This document shows positions 7,488 through 16,100 of a stretch of 64,000 bases of DNA, in pieces (position 1 is the stretch's first letter; each line of letters starts with the position of its first letter). The translations under genes were made by a program, and so were the position numbers. The DNA is taken from the NCBI RefSeq assembly GCF_041320665.1, contig NZ_CP166730.1, forward strand, positions 1,984,001-2,048,000, written 5' to 3'. Under the pieces are notes generated by a model. The model did not search any database. It had not been told where the DNA came from and worked only from the letters and a program-made list of their open reading frames with translations. The DNA is from Comamonas sp. GB3 AK4-5. GTDB taxonomy: Bacteria; Pseudomonadota; Gammaproteobacteria; Burkholderiales; Burkholderiaceae_C.

Positions 7488-9398
7488 TCAAGCCGCAGGC
7501 TTTATGCCGCTGCGCTTGTGCAGCCGTTCCGTGCCCAGGTGCTGGGCCAGCTTGGCATCCAGTGGCAGAGGCTCGCCATGCAGGCGTGCGGTCAGCAGCT
7601 CGGCGCAGAGCACGGACAGCGTGAGCCCGCGCGCCCCCAGGGCCGTGAGCGCCCACAGGCCGGGGCATGCCTGGCCTTGGGCATCCAGCACCGGGCCGGC
7701 AATGGGCAGGCGGTCATGGCTGGCCACGCGCACCCGGCCCCAGGTGGGCTGGCAGCGGGCGTCTTGCGGGTCGAACCAGGGCGCCATGGCGGCGCCGCTG
7801 GCGGGCAGCAGCGTGGACAGCTTGCCATGGTTGACGGCATGGGCCGCGGCCTGGTCGGCAGCGCTGATGGGCAGCTGCGTCACATCGCGCTCAAAGGTGG
7901 AGCCCATGACCCAGCTGGGCCCTTGCGGCAGTGGGATGTGGGTCACCAGATTGCCATTGCCATTGACCGGAAAGGGCGGCAGGGCGGTGGCATTGTCTGC
8001 GGTGTGTGGCCCCCAGCTGATTTGCCCGCGTATGGCTTGCAGCGGCCAGTGCAGGCCCAGGTTGGTGGGCAGCAGCGCGGCCGTGGCCGGGCCGCAGGCC
8101 AGCACGGCCAGGTCGGCCTCGGCCAGCAGTTGGCCTTGCGCGTCCAGCGCCTGCCAGCGGCCGCTGGCCATGCGATGCAGCTGGGCCACGGTAGCCAGGG
8201 GCTGAAAGCGAATCAGCGGGTGGTTCAGCTGGGCTTGTACCAGCTGCGCCGGGCACACCCAGCCGGCCTGTTGGTGCCAACAGGCCGCGGTGTCCGGTGC
8301 CAGGCCGGCCCGGGCCAGTTGCTCGGGGCTGGCAGCGTGGCTCCAATCGTCACCCGGGCCGCCGGCCCAGTGGGCGGGCAGGCCGGTGCCGCCATCGGTG
8401 CAATGCTCCAGCACACCGCTGGGGGCCCAGTCCTCGTCTTCATGGCACAGATCGCGCAGGCGCTGCAGCGTTTGGCGCACGCCGTTGCGCGACAAGCGCG
8501 AGAGCACGCTGTCGTCTGGCGAGACATGGGGGCAGAACAGGCCGGCAGGCAGGCCGGAGGCGCCATCGGCCGGGCCGTCGCCCACGGCCAGCACCGTCAC
8601 CTGCCAGCCGCGCAGCGCCAGGCTGTGGGCTACCGCACTGCCGGCCAGGCCTGCGCCTATGACCAGTGCTGTGCCTGGCTGCGTGACCGGTGCCGGCCCC
8701 TGTGGTGCGCGTACACGTGGCTCCCAGGCCGGGTTGAAGCAGGCTTGCAGCAAGGGCGTGGCGGAGGGCTGCAGGGCAAAGCCGCATTGGGCCAGTGCAT
8801 TGCCTAGGCCCATGTCTACGTCCACGGTTGCCGCCGCCAGCCGCGTGCCGCGCCGGCAATGGCGGGTCAGGGCCTTGAGGGTGTGAACGTCCCAGGTACT
8901 GGGGAGGGTGTCCGGGCCCGGGCTGGGCGGTGCAGCCTGCAGATACATGCTGTCGGCCACCGTGGTCTGCTGGCGCAGCATGGCCTGGGTGTCGCCCACC
9001 CACAGCGTCAGCTGTACCTGCCCGTTCTCAAAGCTGAGACGGTGCACACCGGGCAGCAGACCGTGAAAGCGCGCTGCCAGCTGCTCGGCCAGCGGGCGCA
9101 GTTGCGGATCGCTCGGTGCGGCACGCAGCAGGTCGGCAGCGCTGACGGGAAAAGTCTCTGTCGCGGTGAAATGCAGTAGGCGCGGGCGTTGCGGGTCGGC
9201 CCGCCATGCGGCCCAGGTGGCCAGAAAGTTCAGGCCATCACCAAAACCGGTTTCCAGTACTCGCCACTGGGCCTGCCCCGCCCAGGCTGCTGGCAGACCG
9301 CAGCCAGCCAGAAACGCCTCGCGCGTTTGCTGCAGACAGACACGATCGGTGCCGTTATAGGGCGTGCCATCAGGCAGCTGGCTCATCGGTTCGGACAT
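7488..9398 (-). CDS. mnmC: bifunctional tRNA wobble-uridine enzyme MnmC
   Basis: Performs the last two steps of mnm5s2U34 synthesis in tRNA. The C-terminal FAD domain removes the carboxymethyl group from cmnm5s2U, and the N-terminal SAM domain then methylates the amine. The 636-aa size fits. The methyltransferase domain (about 1-230) shows VLETGFGDGLNFLATW. The FAD/NAD fold begins at ALVIGAGLAGSAVAHSLALR (about 252-271). DGASGLPAGLFCPHVSPDDS is a family signature. It is separated from the TRIC gene by repeat copy 2. Confidence 0.94.
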   Translation of the reverse strand: MSEPMSQLPDGTPYNGTDRVCLQQTREAFLAGCGLPAAWAGQAQWRVLETGFGDGLNFLATWAAWRADPQRPRLLHFTATETFPVSAADLLRAAPSDPQLRPLAEQLAARFHGLLPGVHRLSFENGQVQLTLWVGDTQAMLRQQTTVADSMYLQAAPPSPGPDTLPSTWDVHTLKALTRHCRRGTRLAAATVDVDMGLGNALAQCGFALQPSATPLLQACFNPAWEPRVRAPQGPAPVTQPGTALVIGAGLAGSAVAHSLALRGWQVTVLAVGDGPADGASGLPAGLFCPHVSPDDSVLSRLSRNGVRQTLQRLRDLCHEDEDWAPSGVLEHCTDGGTGLPAHWAGGPGDDWSHAASPEQLARAGLAPDTAACWHQQAGWVCPAQLVQAQLNHPLIRFQPLATVAQLHRMASGRWQALDAQGQLLAEADLAVLACGPATAALLPTNLGLHWPLQAIRGQISWGPHTADNATALPPFPVNGNGNLVTHIPLPQGPSWVMGSTFERDVTQLPISAADQAAAHAVNHGKLSTLLPASGAAMAPWFDPQDARCQPTWGRVRVASHDRLPIAGPVLDAQGQACPGLWALTALGARGLTLSVLCAELLTARLHGEPLPLDAKLAQHLGTERLHKRSGIKPAA

Positions 9399-9429
9399 GG
9401 AAAAAAACCTGTATCAGTGTTTGGGGGCG

Positions 9430-9591
9430 GGCCCCTCACCCCCACCCTCTCCCCAAAGGGGCGAGGGAGTAAACCCAAAGGCGCAGCGCACAAAACTGGC
9501 GGGCTTCAAACCAAGGCTGCCGCGCAAGGGCCGCCCCGCCGCGCTGGCAGCGTCCCCCTGGGGGAAGGCGCCGAAGGCGACTCAGGGGGGA
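9430..9591 (+). repeat. dispersed intergenic repeat, copy 2
   Basis: Contains module A (CCCTCACCCCCACCCTCTCC then AGGGGCGAGGGAGT) and module B (CGCGCAAGGGCCGCCCCGCC, a CCCCCTGGGGG hairpin, then CTCAGGGGGG), nearly identical to copy 1. It fills the gap between mnmC and the TRIC gene; both lie on the minus strand, so the repeat is upstream of mnmC and just past the stop of the TRIC gene. Confidence 0.8.
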
Positions 9592-9593
9592 GC

Positions 9594-10259
9594 TTATTCC
9601 CAGCGCTGCTGGTAAGAAAACATGGGCAGGCGCCAGTGAAAGCGGATGGCGGCCAGCCGGAACATCAACCCGCCGACAAAGCACACCAGGGTGCTGATAT
9701 TGGAGTTGACCTCCAGCGCGCGCAGGCCCAGGAACAGGAGGCACACGGTGAGGGAGACGCTGGCATACAGCTCGCGGCGGAACACCACCGGCACCTGGTT
9801 GCACAGCACGTCACGCACAATGCCGCCGCTGATGCCGGTGATCATACCGGCCATGATGACCACCACCGTGGGGTAGCCCAGCTCCAGTGCCACATTGCAG
9901 CCTATGAGCGAGAAGGCAATCAGGCCCATGGCGTCCAGCAGCAGGAACACCTGTTTGAGGCGGATCATGTGGCGTGCCACCACCGTGGTCAGCAGGCCGG
10001 CGGAGATCACCAGATAGACATATTCGGGGTGCTGGGTCCAGCCGATCGGGTAATGGCCCAGCACCATATCGCGTATGGTGCCGCCGCCCAGGGCGGTGAC
10101 AAAGGCGATGACGACCACGCCAAAAATGTCCATATTGCGCCGGCCCGCGGCCAGGGCGCCCGACATGGCTTCGGCCGTGATGGCAATCAGATAGATCACC
10201 AGCATGACGGTGATGTTGGACAGCTGGAACGACTCCAGCAGCGAAATGGAAGGCAGCAT
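9594..10259 (-). CDS. TRIC/UPF0126-family membrane channel or transporter
   Basis: 221 aa with about seven hydrophobic helices and the internal duplication typical of the family. The repeat signature ALGGGTIRDMVLG (about 58-70) is echoed by GISGGIVRDVLCN (about 142-154), the GGGxxRD motif of UPF0126/TRIC cation-channel proteins. It is located in the inner membrane. The gene follows a tandem glycine riboswitch and an intrinsic terminator (10276-10527), so expression is tied to glycine. This suggests a role in glycine movement or in ion balance linked to glycine. The transport substrate itself is inference. Confidence 0.9.
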   Translation of the reverse strand: MLPSISLLESFQLSNITVMLVIYLIAITAEAMSGALAAGRRNMDIFGVVVIAFVTALGGGTIRDMVLGHYPIGWTQHPEYVYLVISAGLLTTVVARHMIRLKQVFLLLDAMGLIAFSLIGCNVALELGYPTVVVIMAGMITGISGGIVRDVLCNQVPVVFRRELYASVSLTVCLLFLGLRALEVNSNISTLVCFVGGLMFRLAAIRFHWRLPMFSYQQRWE

Positions 10260-10275
10260 GGCTGAGGCCCATCAA

Positions 10276-10312
10276 TAAAAAACCAGGCCCGGAACCTTGT
10301 CCGCTGCCTGGT
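10276..10312 (-). terminator. riboswitch expression-platform terminator
   Basis: On the minus strand CCAGGC (10311-10306) pairs with GCCTGG (10288-10283), with inner GC pairs, followed by TTTTTTATT. It starts right where the second glycine aptamer ends and finishes 17 bases before the TRIC start. This is the layout of a transcriptional riboswitch in which ligand binding decides read-through. Confidence 0.85.
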
Positions 10313-10527
10313 GCGCCTCTCCCGCTGTCCTTTGTACCTGAGAGTTGCGTGCCCCAGCCCTGGTGCTGCGGCACTTGCCCCTTCGGTGAGCCCTGTGCAT
10401 GCATGGGCACGCGGGGCTGCTCTCCAGTTGGCGAATGTTTTCTGCGGTACTTCGGCCTGAGCGATTATGGGAGTTTGCGCCTTCGGCGGAGGCAGCCATG
10501 GGGCCGCCTCGCTCTCCCGCAGAGAAT
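10311..10527 (-). ncRNA. tandem glycine riboswitch (two aptamers)
   Basis: The minus strand shows two consecutive glycine aptamers. Aptamer 1 (10524-10442) has P1 arms TCTGCGG / CCGCAGA, GGGAGAGC, the conserved CGCCGAAGGCGCAAAC and CGCTCAGGCCGAAGTACC. Aptamer 2 (about 10427-10313) has CTGGAGAGC, CACCGAAGGGGCAAG, AACTCTCAGGTACAAAGGAC and the closing GCGGGAGAGG. A short linker joins them, as in the classical tandem class. The downstream gene encodes a TRIC/UPF0126 protein, and an intrinsic terminator forms the expression platform. Confidence 0.93.
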
Positions 10528-10572
10528 CTGGAATTCTAGGTGGTTTTGCTGCGCTGCAAAACTTTCCATACA

Positions 10573-10606
10573 ACAAAGCCCCAGGGCGTTGGCGCAGGGG
10601 CTTTGT
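10573..10606 (-). terminator. hairpin after yggX
   Basis: Stem ACAAAGCCCC / GGGGCTTTGT with a 14-base loop lies 70 bp beyond the yggX stop. On the minus strand it is followed by TTGTATGG, a poor U-tract, so termination is likely but weak. The promoter of the glycine riboswitch transcript must lie just after it. Confidence 0.6.
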
Positions 10607-10676
10607 GTGGGGTCAGCCGCAAGTGCTGCCTGGGATGGCGCGCCGGGCGAAACCCTTTCTTCAGCGCTTCATGGCA

Positions 10677-10949
10677 TTACGCGCTGGGCGGGACGTAGCC
10701 TGCTGCGGCGTCTGCGCCGCTGCCAAAGAAATGGTTTTCCATCTGGCGGGCCAGGTATTGGCGGGCGCGGGCGTCGGCCAGGTTCAGGCGGTTTTCGTTG
10801 ACCAGCATGGTCTGGTGCTTGAGCCAGTCGGCCCAGGCTTGCTTGCTCACGCCTTCATAGATGCGCTTGCCCAGTTCGCCGGGATAGGGGGGGAAGTCCA
10901 GACCTTCCGCGTCTTGGCCGAGCTTGATGCAGTGAACGGTACGTGCCAT
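10677..10949 (-). CDS. yggX: Fe(2+)-trafficking / oxidative damage protection protein YggX
   Basis: 90-aa cytoplasmic protein that protects Fe-S proteins and takes part in iron handling. The N-terminal [20 protein letters not shown] with its conserved cysteine, [19 protein letters not shown], and the C-terminal [18 protein letters not shown] are family signatures. Length is standard (about 90 aa). Monocistronic, divergent from the orphan sulfate-binding protein. Confidence 0.94.
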   Translation of the reverse strand: MARTVHCIKLGQDAEGLDFPPYPGELGKRIYEGVSKQAWADWLKHQTMLVNENRLNLADARARQYLARQMENHFFGSGADAAAGYVPPSA

Positions 10950-10993
10950 GGGGAATCCTTATGGGGAAATTCTTCGGATGTTTGAGTAATAAC

Positions 10994-11020
10994 AAACTGA
11001 AATCTTATTGGTTTCAGTTT
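10994..11020. promoter_or_regulatory. inverted repeat upstream of orphan sbp
   Basis: Arms AAACTGAAA (10994-11002) and TTTCAGTTT (11012-11020), separated by nine bases, lie about 78 bp before the sulfate-binding-protein start and 45 bp before yggX. The preceding AACAAACT matches the core of the cysI palindrome. A CysB-like operator is the natural guess; no regulator gene is adjacent. Confidence 0.4.
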
Positions 11021-11097
11021 TGAGGATGGGGTTTCAGAATGCGCAGCAACGGGATTCAGAACCGTTTGCCACGCAACCAGAACCACCGAGACCCTCA

Positions 11098-12123
11098 ATG
11101 ACCAATCGCCGCCACTTTATCAAGTTTCCCCTGCTGGCCAGCCTGTTGGCCGGCTTGACCCTCGGCGCTCTGCCGGCACTGGCGCAGCAGCCGGTGACGC
11201 TGCTCAACGTCTCCTACGACCCCACGCGTGAGCTGTATGTGGAATACAACCAGGCCTTTGCCAAATACTGGAAGGCCAAGACCGGTCAGGACGTGAGCAT
11301 CAAGCAGTCGCATGGCGGCTCGGGCAAGCAGGCGCGCTCCATCATCGACGGCATCGACGCCGATGTGGCCACGCTGGCCTTGGCGGGCGATGTGGATGCC
11401 CTGGTCAAGAACGGCAACCACCTGGCCGCCGACTGGCAAACCAAGCTGCCGCACAACAGCGCGCCCTACACCTCGACCATTGTGTTTCTGGTGAAAAAGG
11501 GCAACCCCAAGGGGCTCAAGGACTGGGACGACCTGATCAAGCCCGGCGTGCAGGTCATCACCCCCAACCCCAAGACCAGCGGCGGCGCGCGCTGGAACTA
11601 TCTGGCGGCCTGGGAGTTTGCCAAGCGCAAATACGGCGGTGAGGCCCAGGCCAAGGATTTTGTGAAGAAGCTCTACCAGAACGTGCCCGTGCTGGACACC
11701 GGCGCGCGTGGCTCGACGATTACCTTTGTGCAGCGCGGCGTGGGCGATGTGCTGCTGGCCTGGGAGAACGAAGCCTTTTTGGCGCTGAAGGAATTCGGCC
11801 CCGAGAAGTTCCAGATCGTGGCGCCTTCGCTGTCCATCCTGGCCGAGCCCACGGTGGCCGTGGTCGACAAGGTGGTCAACAAAAAGGGCACACGCGCCGT
11901 GGCCGAGGAATACCTGAAGTATCTGTACTCGCCCGAGGGCCAGCGCATTGCCGGCAAAAACTTCTACCGCCCCACCGACGCCAAGGTGGCGGCCGAATTT
12001 GCCAGCCAGTTTCCCAAGCTGGAGCTGGTGACCATAGACAAGGCCTTCGGCGGCTGGACCAAGGCTGACAAGGACCACTTTGCCGACGGCGGCAGCTTCG
12101 ACCAGATCTATACCAAGAAGTGA
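11098..12123 (+). CDS. sbp: periplasmic sulfate-binding protein (orphan)
   Basis: 341 aa starting [20 protein letters not shown], with a signal peptide cleaved after ALPALAQ. Belongs to the sulfate/thiosulfate ABC binding proteins: [17 protein letters not shown] at the mature start, then [12 protein letters not shown] for oxyanion binding, [16 protein letters not shown], and [16 protein letters not shown]. No permease or ATPase gene is adjacent. It is a paralogue of the Sbp encoded at 47047-48048, which heads the transporter operon. It probably delivers sulfate or an alternative sulfur source to that same CysTWA complex. Confidence 0.9.
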   Translation: MTNRRHFIKFPLLASLLAGLTLGALPALAQQPVTLLNVSYDPTRELYVEYNQAFAKYWKAKTGQDVSIKQSHGGSGKQARSIIDGIDADVATLALAGDVDALVKNGNHLAADWQTKLPHNSAPYTSTIVFLVKKGNPKGLKDWDDLIKPGVQVITPNPKTSGGARWNYLAAWEFAKRKYGGEAQAKDFVKKLYQNVPVLDTGARGSTITFVQRGVGDVLLAWENEAFLALKEFGPEKFQIVAPSLSILAEPTVAVVDKVVNKKGTRAVAEEYLKYLYSPEGQRIAGKNFYRPTDAKVAAEFASQFPKLELVTIDKAFGGWTKADKDHFADGGSFDQIYTKK

Positions 12124-12172
12124 GCATGCGGCGGGCCCATCCGGCCTGCTGCTATTTGAAAAGGAGCTAACC

Positions 12173-12325
12173 ATGCGCACACAGACTGCACCCAAGCCCG
12201 TTTTGACCCGCAAGCGTATGCCCGCCATGGTCACGCCTGCCCATGTGTGCCAGCTGTTGCGGGTGACTGCGCGCCAATGGGGGGTGTCGCTGCGCACCAC
12301 ACCCAGGCCTTGCCTGGGCGCATGA
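12173..12325 (+). CDS. small hypothetical protein, 50 aa
   Basis: Possible 50-codon gene preceded by a clear AAGGAG six bases before ATG, 49 bp after the sulfate-binding-protein stop. The product is basic (MRTQTAPKPVLTRKRMPAMV at the start), with two cysteines and no membrane segment or signal peptide. No known family is recognised. The ribosome-binding site and operon-like spacing are the only support. It could be a small sulfur-response protein or a chance reading frame. Confidence 0.35.
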   Translation: MRTQTAPKPVLTRKRMPAMVTPAHVCQLLRVTARQWGVSLRTTPRPCLGA

Positions 12326-12814
12326 AACAAAAAGGGCGCGCTGCACAGGCATGCGGTGCGGCTGTGCAGAGGGCAATGCCTGAATCATTCATCCAGCGCG
12401 AAAGCCCGGGGTGAATGGATGGTCAGGCGCAATCACGCGTTGTGCCTGGCGCGGGATTTTGATGTCCCCAACGGTGTTGCGCTGCAGCAGATTTTGGTGT
12501 GGCCTTCACCATATTTTGCAAAGCGCTGACTGGATGAGCGTGCAAATAGTGTAGGGCGCGCTGAAGAAACGCCAGAGGCGCTCTCAAGCCAGGGCCAGGT
12601 AAATCCACCTGAGGCTCTGCATTCGCTGCCGCCAGGAATGGCCAAAAGCGTATTCCGCCTGGCCTGTGCTGCTGCACGGGCTGTTTTGCGCAAGCCCCTC
12701 GAAAGGCAGAAAGCGCTGCGTTGTATAGCAGCTTATGCAGGCTGGGTGCGGGCTGTGGCCGGTTGGCACCAAAAGGAATGCTGAAAGCGCGGAGAAAGAG
12801 CCAAAAGGAAACCA
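12326..12814. other. non-coding stretch without recognisable gene
   Basis: About 490 bp between the small reading frame and the candidate RNA. Open frames here have poor codon use and no ribosome-binding sites. No tRNA, riboswitch or repeat copy was recognised. Confidence 0.5.
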
Positions 12815-12945
12815 AAAAAATAAAAAGGCGCCTGGGGCGCCTTGTTCTCAACTTGGAGGTTCCAAACCACAGGTCCTGCACGGTCTACCAATCGGACTCT
12901 CCCCCCTCTCGGAATCCCATGAATAAAGAGCACTGTGGTTTGGAG
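12815..12945 (-). ncRNA. candidate structured small RNA with own promoter and terminator
   Basis: On the minus strand a roughly 130-nt transcript unit is visible. Start near 12945 follows two promoter-like sets. An 11-bp closing helix is formed by CCAAACCACAG (12943-12933) and CTGTGGTTTGG (12872-12862). Inside it, GTCC/GGAC (12897-12894 with 12876-12873) stacks on that helix, and a CTCT/AGAG arm forms another branch. A TTGGA-ACC-TCCAA style hairpin follows. The end is an intrinsic terminator, AAGGCGCC-CCA-GGCGCCTT then TTTATTTTTTT (12843-12815). It is not a tRNA (no TTCGA T-arm), not 4.5S RNA (its signature is absent), and shorter than usual 6S RNA. Family unknown. Confidence 0.7.
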
Positions 12946-12950
12946 TGCGT

Positions 12951-13014
12951 ATATTAACCGGGTTTGAAAGCTTGATTCAAGCGGATTATGTCAGGTAGAG
13001 AAAAAATCTGACAA
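12951..13014 (-). promoter_or_regulatory. tandem promoter of the candidate small RNA
   Basis: Proximal set: TTGAAT (12980-12975) and TAATAT (12956-12951) spaced 18. Distal set: TTGTCA (13014-13009) and CATAAT (12990-12985) spaced 18, flanked by the inverted repeat GTCAG...CTGAC. The region is strikingly AT-rich against its surroundings. Confidence 0.6.
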
Positions 13015-13122
13015 AAAGCAATATTTGGGGAGAATGGGGCGGGCTGTCAGTATGGCGTGAGGGTTTTGTGCGAGAGGCGTGGTAGGGCAGATAAAGCCTG
13101 GGGCTTGGGGCCCCAAGCTGTA

Positions 13123-16100
13123 TCAGGCCATGGTCATCAGGCTGGCATTACCACCGGCAGCGGCCGTGTTGATGCTCACGGCGCGCTCCAGCAGCAGCCG
13201 CTCCAGGGGGATGGTGGCTTGGGCGCTGTCCATATGCTGGCAGGCCACCAGCGGGCCGCTGCGCGCTGCCAACTGCTGCTGCAGGGCCTGCAGTGACGCC
13301 GCGCTGCCGCAGTGCAGGGCCACATCCACAGCGGTCGTGACCGGCTCGGTGTGTGGCGCGCTGCTGTCGGCCAGCAAGGTGATGCATGGCTGCACAGCAA
13401 CTGGCAACTGGCGGTAGAGCGGGGCATGCCGGGCGGCCCACAGTGCCTGGCCGCCCACGGCCAGCACGGCGGCCAGCTGGTGCAGCAGGGCGTTGTGGCT
13501 GTCCGGGCCGCCATCCACCTGGCACAGCACCTGGCTGCGGGGCAGCAGCGTGTAGGTGTTGCGCTCGCCCGTGGGGCCGGGCAAGGTATAGCGCAGGCCG
13601 ACCGGGGATTGGGCGGGCAGCTGCTGGCACAGGGTGTGCAAGCCCGGCTGCCCGGCTTGGGCGGTGGCCCAATGTGCCAGGGCTTGAAGGGCAGCGCTGT
13701 GTTGCGGCGCGCTGTTTGCAGCCGGCCCGCAGGCGCGCTCCAGCACGGCACGCAATTGCCCTGGGTGGCGTGCCAGCAGGCGCAGCACATACAGCGGGCC
13801 GCCGGCCTTGGGCCCCGTGCCTGACAGGCCTTCGCCGCCAAAGGGCTGCACGCCCACTACGGCGCCCACCATATTGCGGTTGACATACAGATTGCCGGCC
13901 TGGGCGCGGGCCAGCACCAGGTCCACGGTTTCGTCGATGCGGGTGTGCAGGCCCTGGGTGAGGCCGTAGCCGGTGGCCGCAATCTGGTCCAGCAGCTGGG
14001 GCAGCTGGTGGCGGCGCCAGCGCAGCACATGCAGCACCGGGCCGAACACCTCGCGCTGCAGCTCGTCTATGGACGCGATCTCGATCAGCGTGGGCGGCAC
14101 ATAGCAGCCGGCGGCGGCCACTGCGGCGCTCAGTGCCGCCTGGGTGGTGTGGCGGCCCTTGGCCTGCATGGCCGCGATATGCCCTTGGATGCCGGCTTGG
14201 GCCTGCACATCAATCACCGGGCCCACATCGGTGGTCAGGGCGCTGGGGTTGCCGCATGCCAGCTCCTGCATGGCGCCGCGCAGCATGTCCAGCACGCGCT
14301 CTGCGGCGTCTTCCTGCACGCACAGCAGGCGCAGGGCCGAGCAGCGTTGGCCGGCGCTGTCAAAGGCCGAACTCAGCACATCACCCACCACCTGTTCCAC
14401 CAGGGCGGAGGAGTCCACGACCATGGCGTTTTGTCCCCCGGTTTCGGCCACCAGCACCACGGGCTGGCCGTCGGGGCGCAGGCGCTGGGCCAGGCTGCGC
14501 TGTAGCAGGCGTGCCACCTCGGTGGAGCCGGTGAACAGCACGCCTTGCACCCGGGCATCGGCCACCAGGGCGGCGCCCACGGTTTCGCCCTCGCCGGGCA
14601 GCAGTTGCAGCGCGCCGGCGGGAATGCCGCTGCCCTGCAGCAGTTGTACGGCCAGATGGGCAATCAGCGGCGTTTGCTCGGCCGGTTTGGCCAGCACCAC
14701 ATTGCCGGCGGCCAGGGCAGCCGCAATCTGGCCGGTGAAGATGGCCAGCGGGAAGTTCCAGGGGCTGATGCACACCACCGGGCCCAGCGGAATATGCGTG
14801 GCGTTGGCAAAGTCACGCTGCACCTGGGTGGCGTAGTAGCGCAAAAAGTCCACGGCCTCGCGCACCTCGGCCACGGCATTGGCGGCGGTCTTGCCGGCCT
14901 CGCGCAGCAGCAGGGCGATGAACTGGGGCAGCTGGGCCTCGTAGGCATCGGCCGCGGCCCGCAGCAGGCGCGCGCGCTCGGCGGGAGGGGTTTGGGTCCA
15001 ATCGGCCGCAGAGGCTTGTGCAGCAAGCAGAGCCAGCTCTACTTCGGGGAGCGTGGCCGCACGCACCGTGCCCAGTACATCGCCATGGTCGGCGGGGTTG
15101 CGCACGGCCTGGGTCGGATGGCTGGCTGCGGCTTGCGGCGGTACAGCCAGCAGCGGCGCCGCATGCCATCGGGTGGTCAGAGCCTGCGTGAGTGCGGCCT
15201 GCAGCGGCTGCAGCACGGCCTCGCTGGCCAGGTCCAGCCCTTGGGAGTTGCTGCGCTGTGCACCGTAGAGCTGGCTGGGCAAAGGGATGTGCGGGTGGTG
15301 GGCGCCCAGCAGGCCTTCGGTGGCGGCGGCCTGGTCGACCGCTGTGATGGGTGATGCCGCCAGCTCCGCAAGCGACAGGCTGGGGTCGGCAATGCGGTGC
15401 ACAAACGAGGTGTTGGCGCCGTTTTCCAGCAGACGGCGCACCAGATAGGCCAGCAGCGTCTCATGCGTGCCCACCGGGGCGTAGATGCGGCAGGGGCGTT
15501 GCATGGGGCCTACCACCTGCTCGTACAGCGACTCGCCCATGCCGTGCAGGCATTGGAACTCGTACTGGCCGCGTGCATAACCCTCGGGCCCGGCCATCTG
15601 GTAGATGCTGGCCAGGGTTTGCGCATTGTGGGTGGCGAACTGGGGGTAGACCGCATCGGGCGCGGCCAGCAGGCGGCGCGCGCAGGCCAGGTAGGACACA
15701 TCGGTGTGCACCTTGCGGGTGTAGACCGGGTAGTCGGCCAGGCCATCAATCTGGGCGCGCTTGATCTCGCTGTCCCAGTAGGCGCCCTTGACCAGGCGCA
15801 CCATCAGCCGGCGGCGGCTGCGGCGAGCCAGATCGATCACATAGTCGATGACGGCGGGGCAGCGCTTTTGGTAGGCCTGGATGACAAAGCCCAGGCCGTT
15901 CCAGCCGGCCAGCGATGGGGCCTGGCTCAGGGCTTCCAGCAGGTCCAGCGACAGCTCCAGCCGGTCGGCCTCTTCGGCGTCGATGTTCAGGCCGATGTCG
16001 TACTTGCAGGCCAGCTCGGCCAGCTGCAGCACACGCGGCAGCAGCTCACTCATTACTCGGCCATATTGGGCGCGGCTGTAGCGCGGGTGCAGGGCGCTGA

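Noticed and set aside
11095..12330. Long minus-strand frame opposite the orphan sbp
   Set aside because: Antisense shadow of a clear periplasmic binding protein. No ribosome-binding site and no recognisable domain.
12423..12881. Minus-strand 152-codon frame overlapping the candidate RNA
   Set aside because: It spans the intrinsic terminator and the RNA stem, has atypical residues and no ribosome-binding site.
12815..12945. tRNA or tRNA-like gene
   Set aside because: GATTGGTAGA resembles a D-arm but there is no acceptor pairing and no TTCGA T-arm at the right distance.
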